This document shows positions 1 through 7,772 of a stretch of DNA of 20,260 nucleotides, in pieces. The position numbers were made by a program, and so were the translations under genes. The stretch lies in the NCBI GenBank assembly GCA_945903615.1, contig CAMDOL010000007.1, forward strand, positions 1-20,260. The letters run 5' to 3'. The DNA is from Rickettsia typhi (lineage in GTDB: Bacteria; Pseudomonadota; Alphaproteobacteria; Rickettsiales; UBA1997). The notes beneath the pieces are model-generated. The model saw only the letters and a list, made by a program, of their open reading frames with translations, did no database searches and was not told the DNA's origin. How positions within the stretch are numbered: the first letter of the stretch is position 1; the number at the start of each line of letters is the position of its first letter.

Positions 1-241
1 CGTGTTCAACTATTGTTAATGGATTGCTACTAAAATAATGGATGGTAACAAAAATTTGGTCACGGTGCTCAGCTTCAGGTCTGGTTTTTATAAAAACTTT
101 ATTATTTTTTTTAGAGGTTTTTGGGTATGGCTTAAAGTCAAACCGATCAAATAAAATTTTCTCAAAATAACTTGGGAAAGATTTTTCATCTTCAGAAATG
201 ATCAAAATTTGCTTTGTTTGAAAAGGTGGTTTTCTTGACAT
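1..241 (-). CDS. RloB-like protein, N-terminal part (cut by window edge)
   Basis: An open frame runs from an ATG at 241-239 to the left edge without a stop, giving 80 codons of the N-terminus. It begins MSRKPPFQTKQILIISEDEK and continues SFPSYFEKIL. A short basic leader, then a hydrophobic strand ending in an acidic turn, then K-S/T, then a YF-containing helix is the pattern of RloB-family proteins, whose usual form is ILIVCEGEKTEPNYF. RloB proteins are predicted Toprim-like nucleases; the Glu in this turn would be the first catalytic acid. The gene starts 3 nt after the stop of the AAA15 ATPase, so the two are almost certainly co-transcribed and cooperate, as in the RloA/RloB and AbiL pairs. 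The C-terminal half and remaining catalytic residues lie outside the window, so the family call rests on the N-terminal motif plus context. A DUF4435/AriB-like Toprim protein (PARIS system) is the main alternative. Confidence 0.62.
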   Translation of the reverse strand, partial: MSRKPPFQTKQILIISEDEKSFPSYFEKILFDRFDFKPYPKTSKKNNKVFIKTRPEAEHRDQIFVTIHYFSSNPLTIVEH

Positions 242-244
242 TTT

Positions 245-1540
245 CTAAAACTCAAATTCTTTTAGAAGTGGTCGCGCCCCGTAATAATGATTGCGATAAA
301 GCTGAGTAATATTGTCTCGTTTTTTTGTTTCAGCTGGAAATTCTACCAAAGAATAAAGCTCGGTTGATTGAGTTTTATCATCTTTGGCTGTGAACCAAAC
401 TTGGTCTCTTCGAAAAACTTCATAATCCTTTTCCAGCAAAATATCGTTATGGGCGGTAAAAATAATTTGCCCGTTTCCTTTATTAATTTTTGGATTGTGA
501 AACATTTTAACAAAATAAAGCAAAACATCAGGATGAAGGCTTTGATCAAGCTCATCAAAAAATAAAACTCCTCCATTTGCAAAGATTGGAAAAATCACGC
601 TACATAAGCTAAAAGCGGCCTGTGTTCCCAGTGAAATTTCACCACTTTTTAAATAAAAACCATTTACAGTTTTAAATCTGATATTTAATCCTTTTTTCAT
701 CGCAGATTTTACTTTGTCGGAAATTTCTTGATTTTCAGCAACGCTTTTTGGTAGCTCCCTTTCAATTGTTTCAATTTCAAAATCAGCAATTCCAACATCA
801 ATATTTCTTAAAACTTCTAAAACTTTTTGTTTGTTTGTTTTATCTTTTTGAATCCAGCGCACAGTTTGCCCAAAATTATTATGATCATTCTCGATAAATA
901 ATTTTTCTGCGATCCAATCGTGAACTGGGTTTAAAAATTTGTTTCCATCTTCATTGATACTCAGCAATAAAAATAGATTATTTCCTGTGTTTTCAATGAT
1001 GTCTAAAGCCCTTTCTTTCTTGCCTTTGAAGTGATTTGTAAAATTTTTTACTAATTTATTTTTGGCGCCTAGTTTGAGCTCATAAACCAACTCTTTTTTG
1101 CCATCAAAATAACATTCCAAAAATTCACGATGGATTTTGTTTTGATCATATGCGAATCCATAAATATATCTTTTGCCCTCAGAAATAAAATCAATTTCAA
1201 ATTCAGTTGGCTGGTCTTTGCTTTTTTTATCAAGTTTAAATGGGTGGTATGGATCAATAATTTTTCCACGCGATCTTTTTGTTCCCCCTTCTTTAAAGTT
1301 CATTACAACATCATTAAAATCGAAAACTGATCTAATGAAATTAGATTTTCCCGAAGCATTAGCGCCATAAATTGCCGCACTTTTTAATAAGTTTGGCGCG
1401 GTTTCATCTTTAGTTTTAAAAAAATTATTTTTTAATGCGCTGGATTTTTTTTCTGTGTGATATTTGGTTGCAACCTCCATATCAATGGTTTGTTTGCCCT
1501 TGATTGATCGAGAGTTAGCTACGGAAAAACTAATTAACAT
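245..1540 (-). CDS. AAA15-family ATPase (RloA/AbiLi-like), probable phage defence
   Basis: A 431-residue ABC/SMC-like ATPase of the AAA15 (OLD-related) type. Visible motifs in order: Walker A GANASGKS at residues 59-66, preceded by a beta-strand reading AAIYG; an ABC-signature-like segment SGEISLGTQ near 299-307; Walker B VLFFDELDQSLHP at 325-337; and a switch histidine in FTAHND (His364). Residues 70-300 form the variable insert typical of these proteins. The start MLISFSVANSRSI is the canonical N-terminal strand of the family, which supports the chosen ATG. The downstream partner is an RloB-like gene 3 nt away. RloA/RloB, AbiL and PARIS pairs use such an ATPase as sensor or regulator of a Toprim nuclease in abortive-infection-type immunity. 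The defence role here is inferred from family and pairing. The gene lies downstream of ruvB on the same strand with an 86-bp gap that carries operator-like repeats. Confidence 0.82.
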   Translation of the reverse strand: MLISFSVANSRSIKGKQTIDMEVATKYHTEKKSSALKNNFFKTKDETAPNLLKSAAIYGANASGKSNFIRSVFDFNDVVMNFKEGGTKRSRGKIIDPYHPFKLDKKSKDQPTEFEIDFISEGKRYIYGFAYDQNKIHREFLECYFDGKKELVYELKLGAKNKLVKNFTNHFKGKKERALDIIENTGNNLFLLLSINEDGNKFLNPVHDWIAEKLFIENDHNNFGQTVRWIQKDKTNKQKVLEVLRNIDVGIADFEIETIERELPKSVAENQEISDKVKSAMKKGLNIRFKTVNGFYLKSGEISLGTQAAFSLCSVIFPIFANGGVLFFDELDQSLHPDVLLYFVKMFHNPKINKGNGQIIFTAHNDILLEKDYEVFRRDQVWFTAKDDKTQSTELYSLVEFPAETKKRDNITQLYRNHYYGARPLLKEFEF

Positions 1541-1564
1541 AAGATTTAATTGTTTTGATTTTTA

Positions 1565-1615
1565 TTTTTTGACGAAAAATGTTGGAAATTATTTTCGACA
1601 AAAAATGTCAAAAAT
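1565..1615 (-). promoter_or_regulatory. Repeated operator-like sites upstream of the ATPase/RloB-like pair
   Basis: Two similar sites, GACGAAAAATGTTG (1571-1584) and GACAAAAAATGTCA (1597-1610), lie 26 bp apart in the gap between ruvB and the ATPase gene. Each is itself a quasi-palindrome of the form GAC-N7/8-GT, and the right copy is a clean GACA/TGTC dyad. The spacing puts them about two and a half helical turns apart. On the minus strand the right copy also contains TTGACA (1611-1606), a consensus -35 hexamer, although no convincing -10 is spaced behind it. Overlapping a promoter element with dyads is what a repressor-controlled defence cassette would show. No regulator gene is in view, so function is inferred. 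Confidence 0.35.
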
Positions 1616-1626
1616 CAATATATTTT

Positions 1627-2619
1627 TTAAGTCAAATATTCTAGTGCAATCTTAGTTAAAACTCTTCCGCGTGGAGTTTTTTCAACTAATCCTTTTTGGA
1701 TTAAATAAGGCTCAATTGTATCTTCCACCGAATCGCGTTCTTCACTAATTGCTGAGGCGATGGTGTCAATACCAACGGGGCCGCCAGAATAATTTACTAG
1801 GATAAATTTTAGATAACGATGATCAGCGGCGTCTAAACCTTGATCATCAATTTCTAATCTTTTCAAAGCTAAATCCGCCAAATCTCGATCAACAATTTCA
1901 TTGCCATAATCAACTAAGAAATCCCGCACTCTTTTGAGTAATCTAATCCCAATTCTTGGGGTGCCGCGTGATCTTTTGGCAATTTCTAGAGCGGCGTCCT
2001 CAGTGATTTTGGTGTGTAAAATTTTTGCATCACGAATAATAATTTTTTGCAGCTCATCAACTTCGTAAAAATTGAGACGCAAAGGAATTCCAAAACGGTC
2101 GCGAAGCGGATTAGTCAAAAGACCAATTCGCGTAGTTGCGGCAACTAAAGTAAATTTTGGTAAATCAATTTTAATCGCCCGCGCTGCTGGGCCTTCACCG
2201 ATAATTATATCTAATTTATAATCTTCCATCGCTGAATATAAAACCTCTTCAACTGCAGTGCTTAAGCGGTGAATTTCATCAATGAACAAAACATCGCCAG
2301 CTTGCAAATTGGTCAGAATAGCCGCTAAATCACCAGCTTTGGTGATGATTGGCCCTGATGTTCCCTTGAATCCAACGCCCATTTCGTGTGCAATAATTTG
2401 TGCCAAAGTGGTTTTGCCAAGTCCGGGCGGACCATAAAATAAAGTGTGATCCAAACTGTCACCGCGGCTTTTGGCGGCGTTGATAAAAACTTGTAAATTA
2501 TTTTTTATTTTAGCTTGGCCTAGAAAATCCTGCAAATAAAGCGGGCGCAACAAATTTTCAGCACGATCTTCTTCTTGCAGAGTTGCGGCTAAAGTTTTGT
2601 GATTGGTTGGTTCGGACAT
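1627..2619 (-). CDS. ruvB: Holliday junction branch-migration helicase RuvB
   Basis: RuvB is the hexameric AAA+ motor that, with RuvA, drives branch migration of Holliday junctions during recombination and repair. The 330-residue product has the normal family length. Visible: the N-terminal [12 protein letters not shown] block at about 24-35, Walker A GPPGLGKT at 63-70, Walker B LFIDEIH at 111-117, sensor-1 region LVAATTR at 158-164, the LRDRFG arginine-finger segment at 172-177, sensor-2 [12 protein letters not shown] at 219-230, and the C-terminal winged-helix motifs [10 protein letters not shown] and TPRGR. The usual GTPRIANR block reads GTPRIGIR, a minor change. No ruvA or ruvC lies beside it, so the ruvCAB cluster is split, or the partners lie outside the window. 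It diverges from the ABC ATPase across 91 bp; no strong Shine-Dalgarno precedes the ATG. Confidence 0.97.
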   Translation of the reverse strand: MSEPTNHKTLAATLQEEDRAENLLRPLYLQDFLGQAKIKNNLQVFINAAKSRGDSLDHTLFYGPPGLGKTTLAQIIAHEMGVGFKGTSGPIITKAGDLAAILTNLQAGDVLFIDEIHRLSTAVEEVLYSAMEDYKLDIIIGEGPAARAIKIDLPKFTLVAATTRIGLLTNPLRDRFGIPLRLNFYEVDELQKIIIRDAKILHTKITEDAALEIAKRSRGTPRIGIRLLKRVRDFLVDYGNEIVDRDLADLALKRLEIDDQGLDAADHRYLKFILVNYSGGPVGIDTIASAISEERDSVEDTIEPYLIQKGLVEKTPRGRVLTKIALEYLT

Positions 2620-2710
2620 ATTTATTTAAAAAAATTTGATTCATCATCTTCTCTTCTAAAAATTAAGAAGCTAAAATAATTTTATCGCTTAAGGAATAAA
2701 AACATAACTT

Positions 2711-3649
2711 ATGAATCTCGCAATTGAAATAAAAAATCTTACCAAAACCTATCAAAAAAACAAAAGTTCTCCTGCCAAAGAAGTCTTAAAAGGTATAAAT
2801 TTAGAAATAAAAAAAGGTTCAATCTTCGGTCTTTTAGGCCCAAATGGTGCAGGCAAATCAACTATCATAAATATTTTAGCGGGATTAGTAAATAAAACTT
2901 CCGGAACTGTGAAAATTGCTGGAATTGATTTGGATGAAAAACCACTCGAAGCAAAATTTAAAATTGGTATTGTGCCACAAGAACTTGTGATTGATCCATT
3001 CTTCAATGTTTATGAAACTCTAGAAATTTATGCTGGCTATTATGGAATTCGAAAAGAAAATCGTAAAACTGCTGAAATTATTGCAGCTCTTGGCTTAAAA
3101 GACAAAGCCAAAGCAACCCCACGCAGCTTATCTGGCGGAATGAAAAGAAGATTGTTAGTTGCCAAGGCTTTGGTGCACAGCCCAGAAGTTTTAGTTTTAG
3201 ATGAGCCAACAGCTGGCGTGGATGTTGAGCTGCGCTCTCAACTTTGGAAATATGTTCGCAAATTAAATGATAATGGCACAACAATTGTTTTGACCACGCA
3301 TTATCTGGAAGAAGCCGAAGAATTGTGCGACGAGATTGCAATTATAAATAACGGTGAATTATTGGTCTGCAAAAAGAAAGACCAGCTGATGAAAATGATG
3401 CCAGAAAATAAAGAGTTGATTGTCACTTTAAAAAACGAGATCAACACAATTCCTCATAATTTACAAGAGGCTTTGAATATAAGCCTGAAAAACAATAACC
3501 AACTTCACATTGACTACCAGCCCAGCAAAATTAATATCATCGAAATTTTGTCGCTTTTAGAAAAAAACCAACTTAATATTGCCGATATTTCCACCAAACA
3601 AGCCGATTTGGAAGAGGTCTTTAAATATTTAACCAATGCCAAAAGATAA
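2711..3649 (+). CDS. ABC-2 type transporter ATP-binding protein (YadG-like)
   Basis: A 312-residue ABC ATPase. Walker A GPNGAGKS at 43-50, Q-loop Gln90, signature LSGGMKRR at 140-147, Walker B VLVLDEP at 160-166 and the H-loop in TTHYLEEAEEL (His197) are all intact, so the protein should be active. The last 80 or so residues form the extra C-terminal domain common in drug- and polysaccharide-export ATPases of the ABC-2 group. Length and motifs resemble E. coli YadG (about 308 residues). The matching permease is encoded at 4583-5347, with pyrB placed between. The stop overlaps the pyrB start by 14 nt, which indicates translational coupling. An AAGGA lies 16 nt before the ATG, rather far for a good ribosome-binding site. 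The substrate cannot be read from the sequence. Confidence 0.88.
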   Translation: MNLAIEIKNLTKTYQKNKSSPAKEVLKGINLEIKKGSIFGLLGPNGAGKSTIINILAGLVNKTSGTVKIAGIDLDEKPLEAKFKIGIVPQELVIDPFFNVYETLEIYAGYYGIRKENRKTAEIIAALGLKDKAKATPRSLSGGMKRRLLVAKALVHSPEVLVLDEPTAGVDVELRSQLWKYVRKLNDNGTTIVLTTHYLEEAEELCDEIAIINNGELLVCKKKDQLMKMMPENKELIVTLKNEINTIPHNLQEALNISLKNNNQLHIDYQPSKINIIEILSLLEKNQLNIADISTKQADLEEVFKYLTNAKR

Positions 3650-4580
3650 AAATCTTAAAAATAAAAATCTCATTTCTATCAATGATTTAAATGACTCGGA
3701 TTTGGATTTGATTTTTTCTGCTTCCCAAAAACATTTCATTAATAACCAAAAAAAAACTTTTGAGCCGAGCTTAAAAAACAAAACTCTTATAAATTTTTTC
3801 TTCGAAAATTCCACCCGCACCAGAATCTCTTTTGAGATCGCCGCCAAAAATCTAGGAGCTGAAGTTGTCAATATCGACATCTCGCTTTCTTCTCTAAAAA
3901 AAGGCGAAACTATCATCGATACCGCCAAAACAATCAACGCCATGAACCCAGATTTTGTGGCGATTCGTCACAACGCTAGCGGAATTGTTGGTTTGCTAAA
4001 ACAACATTTAAACGCTGCCGTGATCAACGCTGGTGATGGAACCAACGAGCATCCAAGCCAAGCACTTCTTGACGCTTTTACAATTCTGCAAAATAAGGGT
4101 AAAATTAAAGGCCTAGAAATTGCCATTTGCGGCGATGTTTTGCACTCCAGAGTTGCGCGCTCAAATTTGATTTTATTAAAACGACTCGGAGCCAATATTC
4201 GCTTGATTATGCCACCAACTTTGCTGGTAAAAGATTTTGAAAATTGGGTAAATAAAAAATGGGGAATTAAAGTTTATCAAAATCTTGAAGGCGGCATTAA
4301 AAATGCTGATGTAATTATGATGCTTAGAATCCAGCAAGAACGAATGCTTGGCTGCTTCGTGCCTTCCACCGCTGAATATTATCGCCTCTTCGGGCTTGAT
4401 CACGAAAAATTAAAATTAGCCAAAAAAGATGTAATTGTTTTACATCCCGGCCCAATCAATCGTGATGTTGAAATTTCATCCACTTTGGCTGATGATCAAA
4501 ATTTTAGCTTAATTCTAAATCAAGTCGAAGCTGGTGTGGCAGTTCGCCAAGCCATATTGGAATTCTTAAATCAAAATTAA
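3636..4580 (+). CDS. pyrB: Aspartate carbamoyltransferase catalytic subunit
   Basis: PyrB condenses carbamoyl phosphate and aspartate to N-carbamoyl-aspartate, the committed step of pyrimidine synthesis, in the cytoplasm. The 314-residue product has the family length. Visible: the carbamoyl-phosphate motif STRTRISFE at 59-67, the SSLKKGET loop at 85-92 that reaches into the neighbouring active site, HPSQALLDAF at 139-148, MLRIQQERM at 229-237 in the aspartate domain, and HPGPINRDVEI at 270-280. All expected catalytic residues are in place. No pyrI is present, in line with the class B/C enzymes of alphaproteobacteria. It overlaps the ABC ATPase by 14 nt and stops 2 nt before the ABC permease. 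In many alphaproteobacteria pyrB is followed by pyrC, plsY and dprA; here the permease occupies that interval. Confidence 0.96.
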   Translation: MPKDKNLKNKNLISINDLNDSDLDLIFSASQKHFINNQKKTFEPSLKNKTLINFFFENSTRTRISFEIAAKNLGAEVVNIDISLSSLKKGETIIDTAKTINAMNPDFVAIRHNASGIVGLLKQHLNAAVINAGDGTNEHPSQALLDAFTILQNKGKIKGLEIAICGDVLHSRVARSNLILLKRLGANIRLIMPPTLLVKDFENWVNKKWGIKVYQNLEGGIKNADVIMMLRIQQERMLGCFVPSTAEYYRLFGLDHEKLKLAKKDVIVLHPGPINRDVEISSTLADDQNFSLILNQVEAGVAVRQAILEFLNQN

Positions 4581-4582
4581 TT

Positions 4583-5347
4583 ATGTACAACTATTACGGC
4601 ACTTATAGCCTGTTTAAAAAAGAAGTTTTGCGCTTTTTAAAAGTCTATCACCAAACTCTTTTTTCACCAGCTGTCAACGCCTTGTTGCTTTTGGCAATCT
4701 TCGCTTTGTCGCTAGGAAATAATGTTCACAGTGTTGGCGAAGTTCCATTCAAAGAATTTATGGCGGCAGGTTTAGTGATGATGGTGGCAATGCAAAATGC
4801 TTTTGCTAACACTTCTTCTTCGTTCACGATGGGCAAAGTTATGGGTCATATTATCGACTATTTAATTCCGCCAATTGGTGCAACTGGAATGCTAATTGCT
4901 TTTGCTAGCGCTGCCGTTTTGCGTGGATTGATGGTTGGAATCATCACCTTTATTACCATTTCATTTTTTGTTCCACTTTTCCCACATCATTTTTTCTACG
5001 CAACTTTTTGTATCGTTTTTGCATCATTATTTTTGGGATTACTTGGAATGTTATGTGGAATTCTATCAGATAATTTTGATCAAATGTCAGCCATCACCAG
5101 CTATTTTATTACGCCACTCACTTTTCTTTCCGGCACTTTTTATTCAACCAATAATCTGCCCGAATTTTGGAAAAATATCGCTCACTTAAATCCATTTTTT
5201 TATATGATTGACGGCTTTAGATATGGCATTACTGGTCATAATGATGGTGATATTTTCACTGGTGCAATTACAATTCTAACTTGCAATATTATTCTACTTT
5301 TTATTGTTCATCACTTATTAAAAATTGGCTATCGCATAAAGCACTAA
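4583..5347 (+). CDS. ABC-2 type transporter permease (YadH-like)
   Basis: A 254-residue polytopic inner-membrane protein with about six hydrophobic segments. The first follows a short cytoplasmic N-terminus (residues about 30-45) and the last ends near residue 248 before a basic tail GYRIKH. The segment ITSYFITPLTFLSGTFY, followed by a loop and the block NPFFYMIDGFRYG, is the hallmark of ABC-2 membrane permeases such as YadH. Length (about 256 in E. coli YadH) matches. Its ATPase partner is the gene at 2711-3649. It begins 2 nt after pyrB and ends 7 nt before dprA, so all are likely on one transcript. The cargo is not predictable; family members export lipids, polysaccharides or drugs. Confidence 0.88.
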   Translation: MYNYYGTYSLFKKEVLRFLKVYHQTLFSPAVNALLLLAIFALSLGNNVHSVGEVPFKEFMAAGLVMMVAMQNAFANTSSSFTMGKVMGHIIDYLIPPIGATGMLIAFASAAVLRGLMVGIITFITISFFVPLFPHHFFYATFCIVFASLFLGLLGMLCGILSDNFDQMSAITSYFITPLTFLSGTFYSTNNLPEFWKNIAHLNPFFYMIDGFRYGITGHNDGDIFTGAITILTCNIILLFIVHHLLKIGYRIKH

Positions 5348-5354
5348 ACCCACA

Positions 5355-6491
5355 ATGTCACGCACCACAACCCAAAACAACCCACATCAAGAAAAAATTG
5401 ATTGGCTAAGATTAAGCCGCAGCCAAAATATTGGTCGCAGCACTTTTTTTCACCTGCTTGAAATTTTTGGTAGCGCCAGAAATGCTCTCGATAATATTGG
5501 CGACTACTCGCTCAAAGGCGGAAGAGATAAACCAATCGTCATTTGCTCAACTTGCCAAGCTGAAAAAGAATTAGAACTGACCACAAAAATTGGCGCCGAA
5601 ATCCTACTTTACTGTGATCAAAATTATCCCAAATTGTTAAAAGAGATTCCTGATGCGCCACCAGTTCTAACTGCGCGTGGAAATATAGATTTGTTAAACA
5701 AAAATATTTTAGCAATTGTCGGCCCAAGAAATGCTTCTTTTAACGGCTGTAAATTTGCCAAAAAAATTGCTTTTGAACTGGGCAATAAAGGTTTTGTTAT
5801 TGCTTCGGGCTTAGCAAGAGGCATTGATACTGCTGCACATTTAGGATCAATTGAAACAGGAACAATTGCAGTTATCGCTGGTGGTATCGACAATATTTAT
5901 CCAAAAGAAAATGAAAATTTATACTACGATATTGTCAACAAAGGCGTGATAATTTCTGAAATTCCTTTCGGCCATCCACCACGAGGTGGCAATTTTCCAC
6001 AACGCAACCGCATTATATCTGGCATTTCACTTGGCGCAGTTGTGGTGGAAGCCACTTTAAAATCTGGCACATTAATCACCGCCAGGTTCGCTTTAGAACA
6101 AAACCGCGAAGTTTTTGCTGTTCCCGGATCACCTTTTGATCCAAGATGCCAAGGCACAAATCGCTTGATAAAACAAGGAGCAAAATTAATTGAAAATCTT
6201 GACGATATCATTGAAGAATTAATCATCACCAATGATGAGTCTAACGAAATGAAATTTATGGAGCCAGAATCAGCGGGCTTTGCTGGCTTTACTATCAAAT
6301 CACCTAGCGATAATGATGTTGATCGCGCGCGCCAATTAATTTTATCTAAAATCAATCATTCCACAATTTCTGCCGATGAAATTATCACTGAATTGCAAAT
6401 TCCCGCGCAAATTGTTAATATAGTTTTGGTTCAGCTGGAATTAGCTGATCGCATTGAAAATAAAAATGGCAAAATTTGCCTAAAAACATAA
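5355..6491 (+). CDS. dprA: DNA-processing protein DprA
   Basis: DprA (Smf) binds incoming single-stranded DNA during natural transformation and loads RecA; it is also widespread in non-competent bacteria. The 378-residue product shows three parts. A helical N-terminal domain (about 15-60) contains LSRSQNIGRSTFFHLLEIFG. The Rossmann-fold DprA core runs about 75-290, with IVGPRNAS (121-128), ASGLARGIDTAAH (150-162), AGGIDNIYPKEN (175-186), PRGGNFPQRNRIISG (209-223), and KSGTLITARFALE. A C-terminal winged-helix domain lies at about 325-375. All signature stretches are intact. The gene is 7 nt after the ABC permease and 6 nt before ftsY. Linkage to pyrB is the common alphaproteobacterial arrangement, with pyrC and plsY missing here. 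Confidence 0.96.
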   Translation: MSRTTTQNNPHQEKIDWLRLSRSQNIGRSTFFHLLEIFGSARNALDNIGDYSLKGGRDKPIVICSTCQAEKELELTTKIGAEILLYCDQNYPKLLKEIPDAPPVLTARGNIDLLNKNILAIVGPRNASFNGCKFAKKIAFELGNKGFVIASGLARGIDTAAHLGSIETGTIAVIAGGIDNIYPKENENLYYDIVNKGVIISEIPFGHPPRGGNFPQRNRIISGISLGAVVVEATLKSGTLITARFALEQNREVFAVPGSPFDPRCQGTNRLIKQGAKLIENLDDIIEELIITNDESNEMKFMEPESAGFAGFTIKSPSDNDVDRARQLILSKINHSTISADEIITELQIPAQIVNIVLVQLELADRIENKNGKICLKT

Positions 6492-6497
6492 ATCAAA

Positions 6498-7442
6498 ATG
6501 TCCTTTATAAAAATCTTCTCACCATCAAAAATCAAACATCAGCTGGATAAAACTTCAAATTTATTTTCTAAGCAAATCAGCCAAATTTTCACTCACAAAA
6601 AATTAGATACAACAACATTGGAAGATTTGGAAGATCTGCTTTTAACCAGTGATATTGGCACTAAAACGGCTCACACAATTATTAAGGATTTGAAAGCAAA
6701 AAAATTTAATAAAGAAATTGGTGAAGGAGAAATTAAAGAATTTTTAAGTGATAAATTAGCACAAATTTTATTGCCCTGCCAAAAAACTTTACAAATAGAC
6801 CCTGACAAAAAACCACAAATTATCATTGTGAATGGCGTGAATGGCGCCGGCAAAACCACCACTATTGGCAAGATCGCTAAAAATCTTTCTTTTGATGGCA
6901 AAAAAGTTATGATCGCCGCCTGCGATACTTTTCGTGCTGCCGCCTCTGAACAATTAAAAATTTGGGCACATCGTGCCAATTGCCCAATTATTGAACCTTT
7001 AAGAGAAGGTGAAGATCCTGCTTCAGTTGCCCACCGAGCCACGATAAAAGCCATCGAACAAAAAATTGATGTTTTGTTGATTGACACCGCTGGGCGATTA
7101 CAAAACAAACAAAATTTGATGGATGAACTCAAAAAAATTAATCAAGTTTTAAAAAAAATTGATCCATCTGCACCGCACGAAAATATTTTGATATTAGATG
7201 CAACCAACGGTCAGAACGCCAAAAACCAATTAGAAATTTTTGATAAGATTGTTAGTATTAGCGGGATTATTATCACTAAATTAGATGGAACTGCTAAAGG
7301 TGGAATTTTGGTTGCGCTAGCTGAGCAATTTGGAAAGCCAATTTATGCAATTGGAGTTGGTGAGAAGATTGAAGATCTGCAAGAATTTAATGCGCAGAAT
7401 TTTGCAAGAAATTTACTGGGAATTGTGGGAGAGGGCTGGTGA
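6498..7442 (+). CDS. ftsY: Signal recognition particle receptor FtsY
   Basis: FtsY is the SRP receptor GTPase that docks ribosome-nascent-chain complexes at the membrane. The 314-residue form lacks the long acidic A domain of E. coli FtsY, as is usual in alphaproteobacteria, and keeps only the NG domain. The helical N domain (about 15-95) has the family LEDLLLTSDIGTKTA block. The G domain shows the P-loop GVNGAGKTT at 113-121, the insertion-box DTFRAAASEQLK at 143-154, DTAGR at 196-200, TKLDGTAKGG at 260-269, and the closing GVGEKIEDLQEF. It follows dprA by 6 nt. The last codons run into an unusually G-rich tract (7418-7458). Confidence 0.97.
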   Translation: MSFIKIFSPSKIKHQLDKTSNLFSKQISQIFTHKKLDTTTLEDLEDLLLTSDIGTKTAHTIIKDLKAKKFNKEIGEGEIKEFLSDKLAQILLPCQKTLQIDPDKKPQIIIVNGVNGAGKTTTIGKIAKNLSFDGKKVMIAACDTFRAAASEQLKIWAHRANCPIIEPLREGEDPASVAHRATIKAIEQKIDVLLIDTAGRLQNKQNLMDELKKINQVLKKIDPSAPHENILILDATNGQNAKNQLEIFDKIVSISGIIITKLDGTAKGGILVALAEQFGKPIYAIGVGEKIEDLQEFNAQNFARNLLGIVGEGW

Positions 7443-7466
7443 GGAGGGGTGGTGGGGGCGAAATAA

Positions 7467-7772
7467 ATGAATAAATTAATTATCAACAACTTAAAAAACA
7501 ACAAAATGACAATAGAACAAAAACAAGACTTTAAAAACTATTTGGATAATTTAACGCCAGAACAAAAAAAACAAGAACTTAAAAACGACTTGCAAAATTT
7601 AACGCTGGAGGAAGTCAAGGAAAAATGGGGATTTGGAACTAGCACCATAGCCAGAGCTAAGAAAAAGCTAGGAATTGCAAAAAAAAAGAGGCAGAAAACC
7701 AATATTAGATTTTTTGGATTGTTAAAAGCAAGAGAAAGTAATACCAAATCCCATTTTAAATTCGTCATTTAA
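7467..7772 (+). CDS. Small lysine-rich protein with a helix-turn-helix-like segment, unknown
   Basis: A 101-codon frame, or 88 codons if translation starts at the internal ATG at 7506. I do not recognise a family. The centre, TLEEVKEKWGFGTSTIARAK around residues 46-65 followed by KKLGI, looks like a helix-turn-helix: a glycine-centred turn followed by a recognition helix rich in S, T, R and K. The rest is charged (K, E, Q, N), with a very basic tail KKKRQKT. Amino-acid composition follows the AT-rich base composition, so a chance ORF is possible. Its end overlaps the end of ruvX, which is convergent, by 8 nt. A GGAGG lies about 19 nt upstream of the first ATG, too far for a good ribosome-binding site. 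Confidence in expression is moderate, in function low. Confidence 0.42.
   Translation: MNKLIINNLKNNKMTIEQKQDFKNYLDNLTPEQKKQELKNDLQNLTLEEVKEKWGFGTSTIARAKKKLGIAKKKRQKTNIRFFGLLKARESNTKSHFKFVI

Noticed and set aside
2653..2670. CTTCT/AGAAG inverted repeat in the ruvB-ABC spacer as an operator
   Set aside because: Only 5 bp per arm with an AT-rich 8-nt loop; expected by chance in this composition.
5924..6355. 143-codon minus-strand frame inside dprA
   Set aside because: It is antisense to the conserved DprA core, whose motifs explain the open frame.
6671..7132. 153-codon minus-strand frame inside ftsY
   Set aside because: It is antisense to the conserved FtsY N and G domains and shows no protein motifs of its own.
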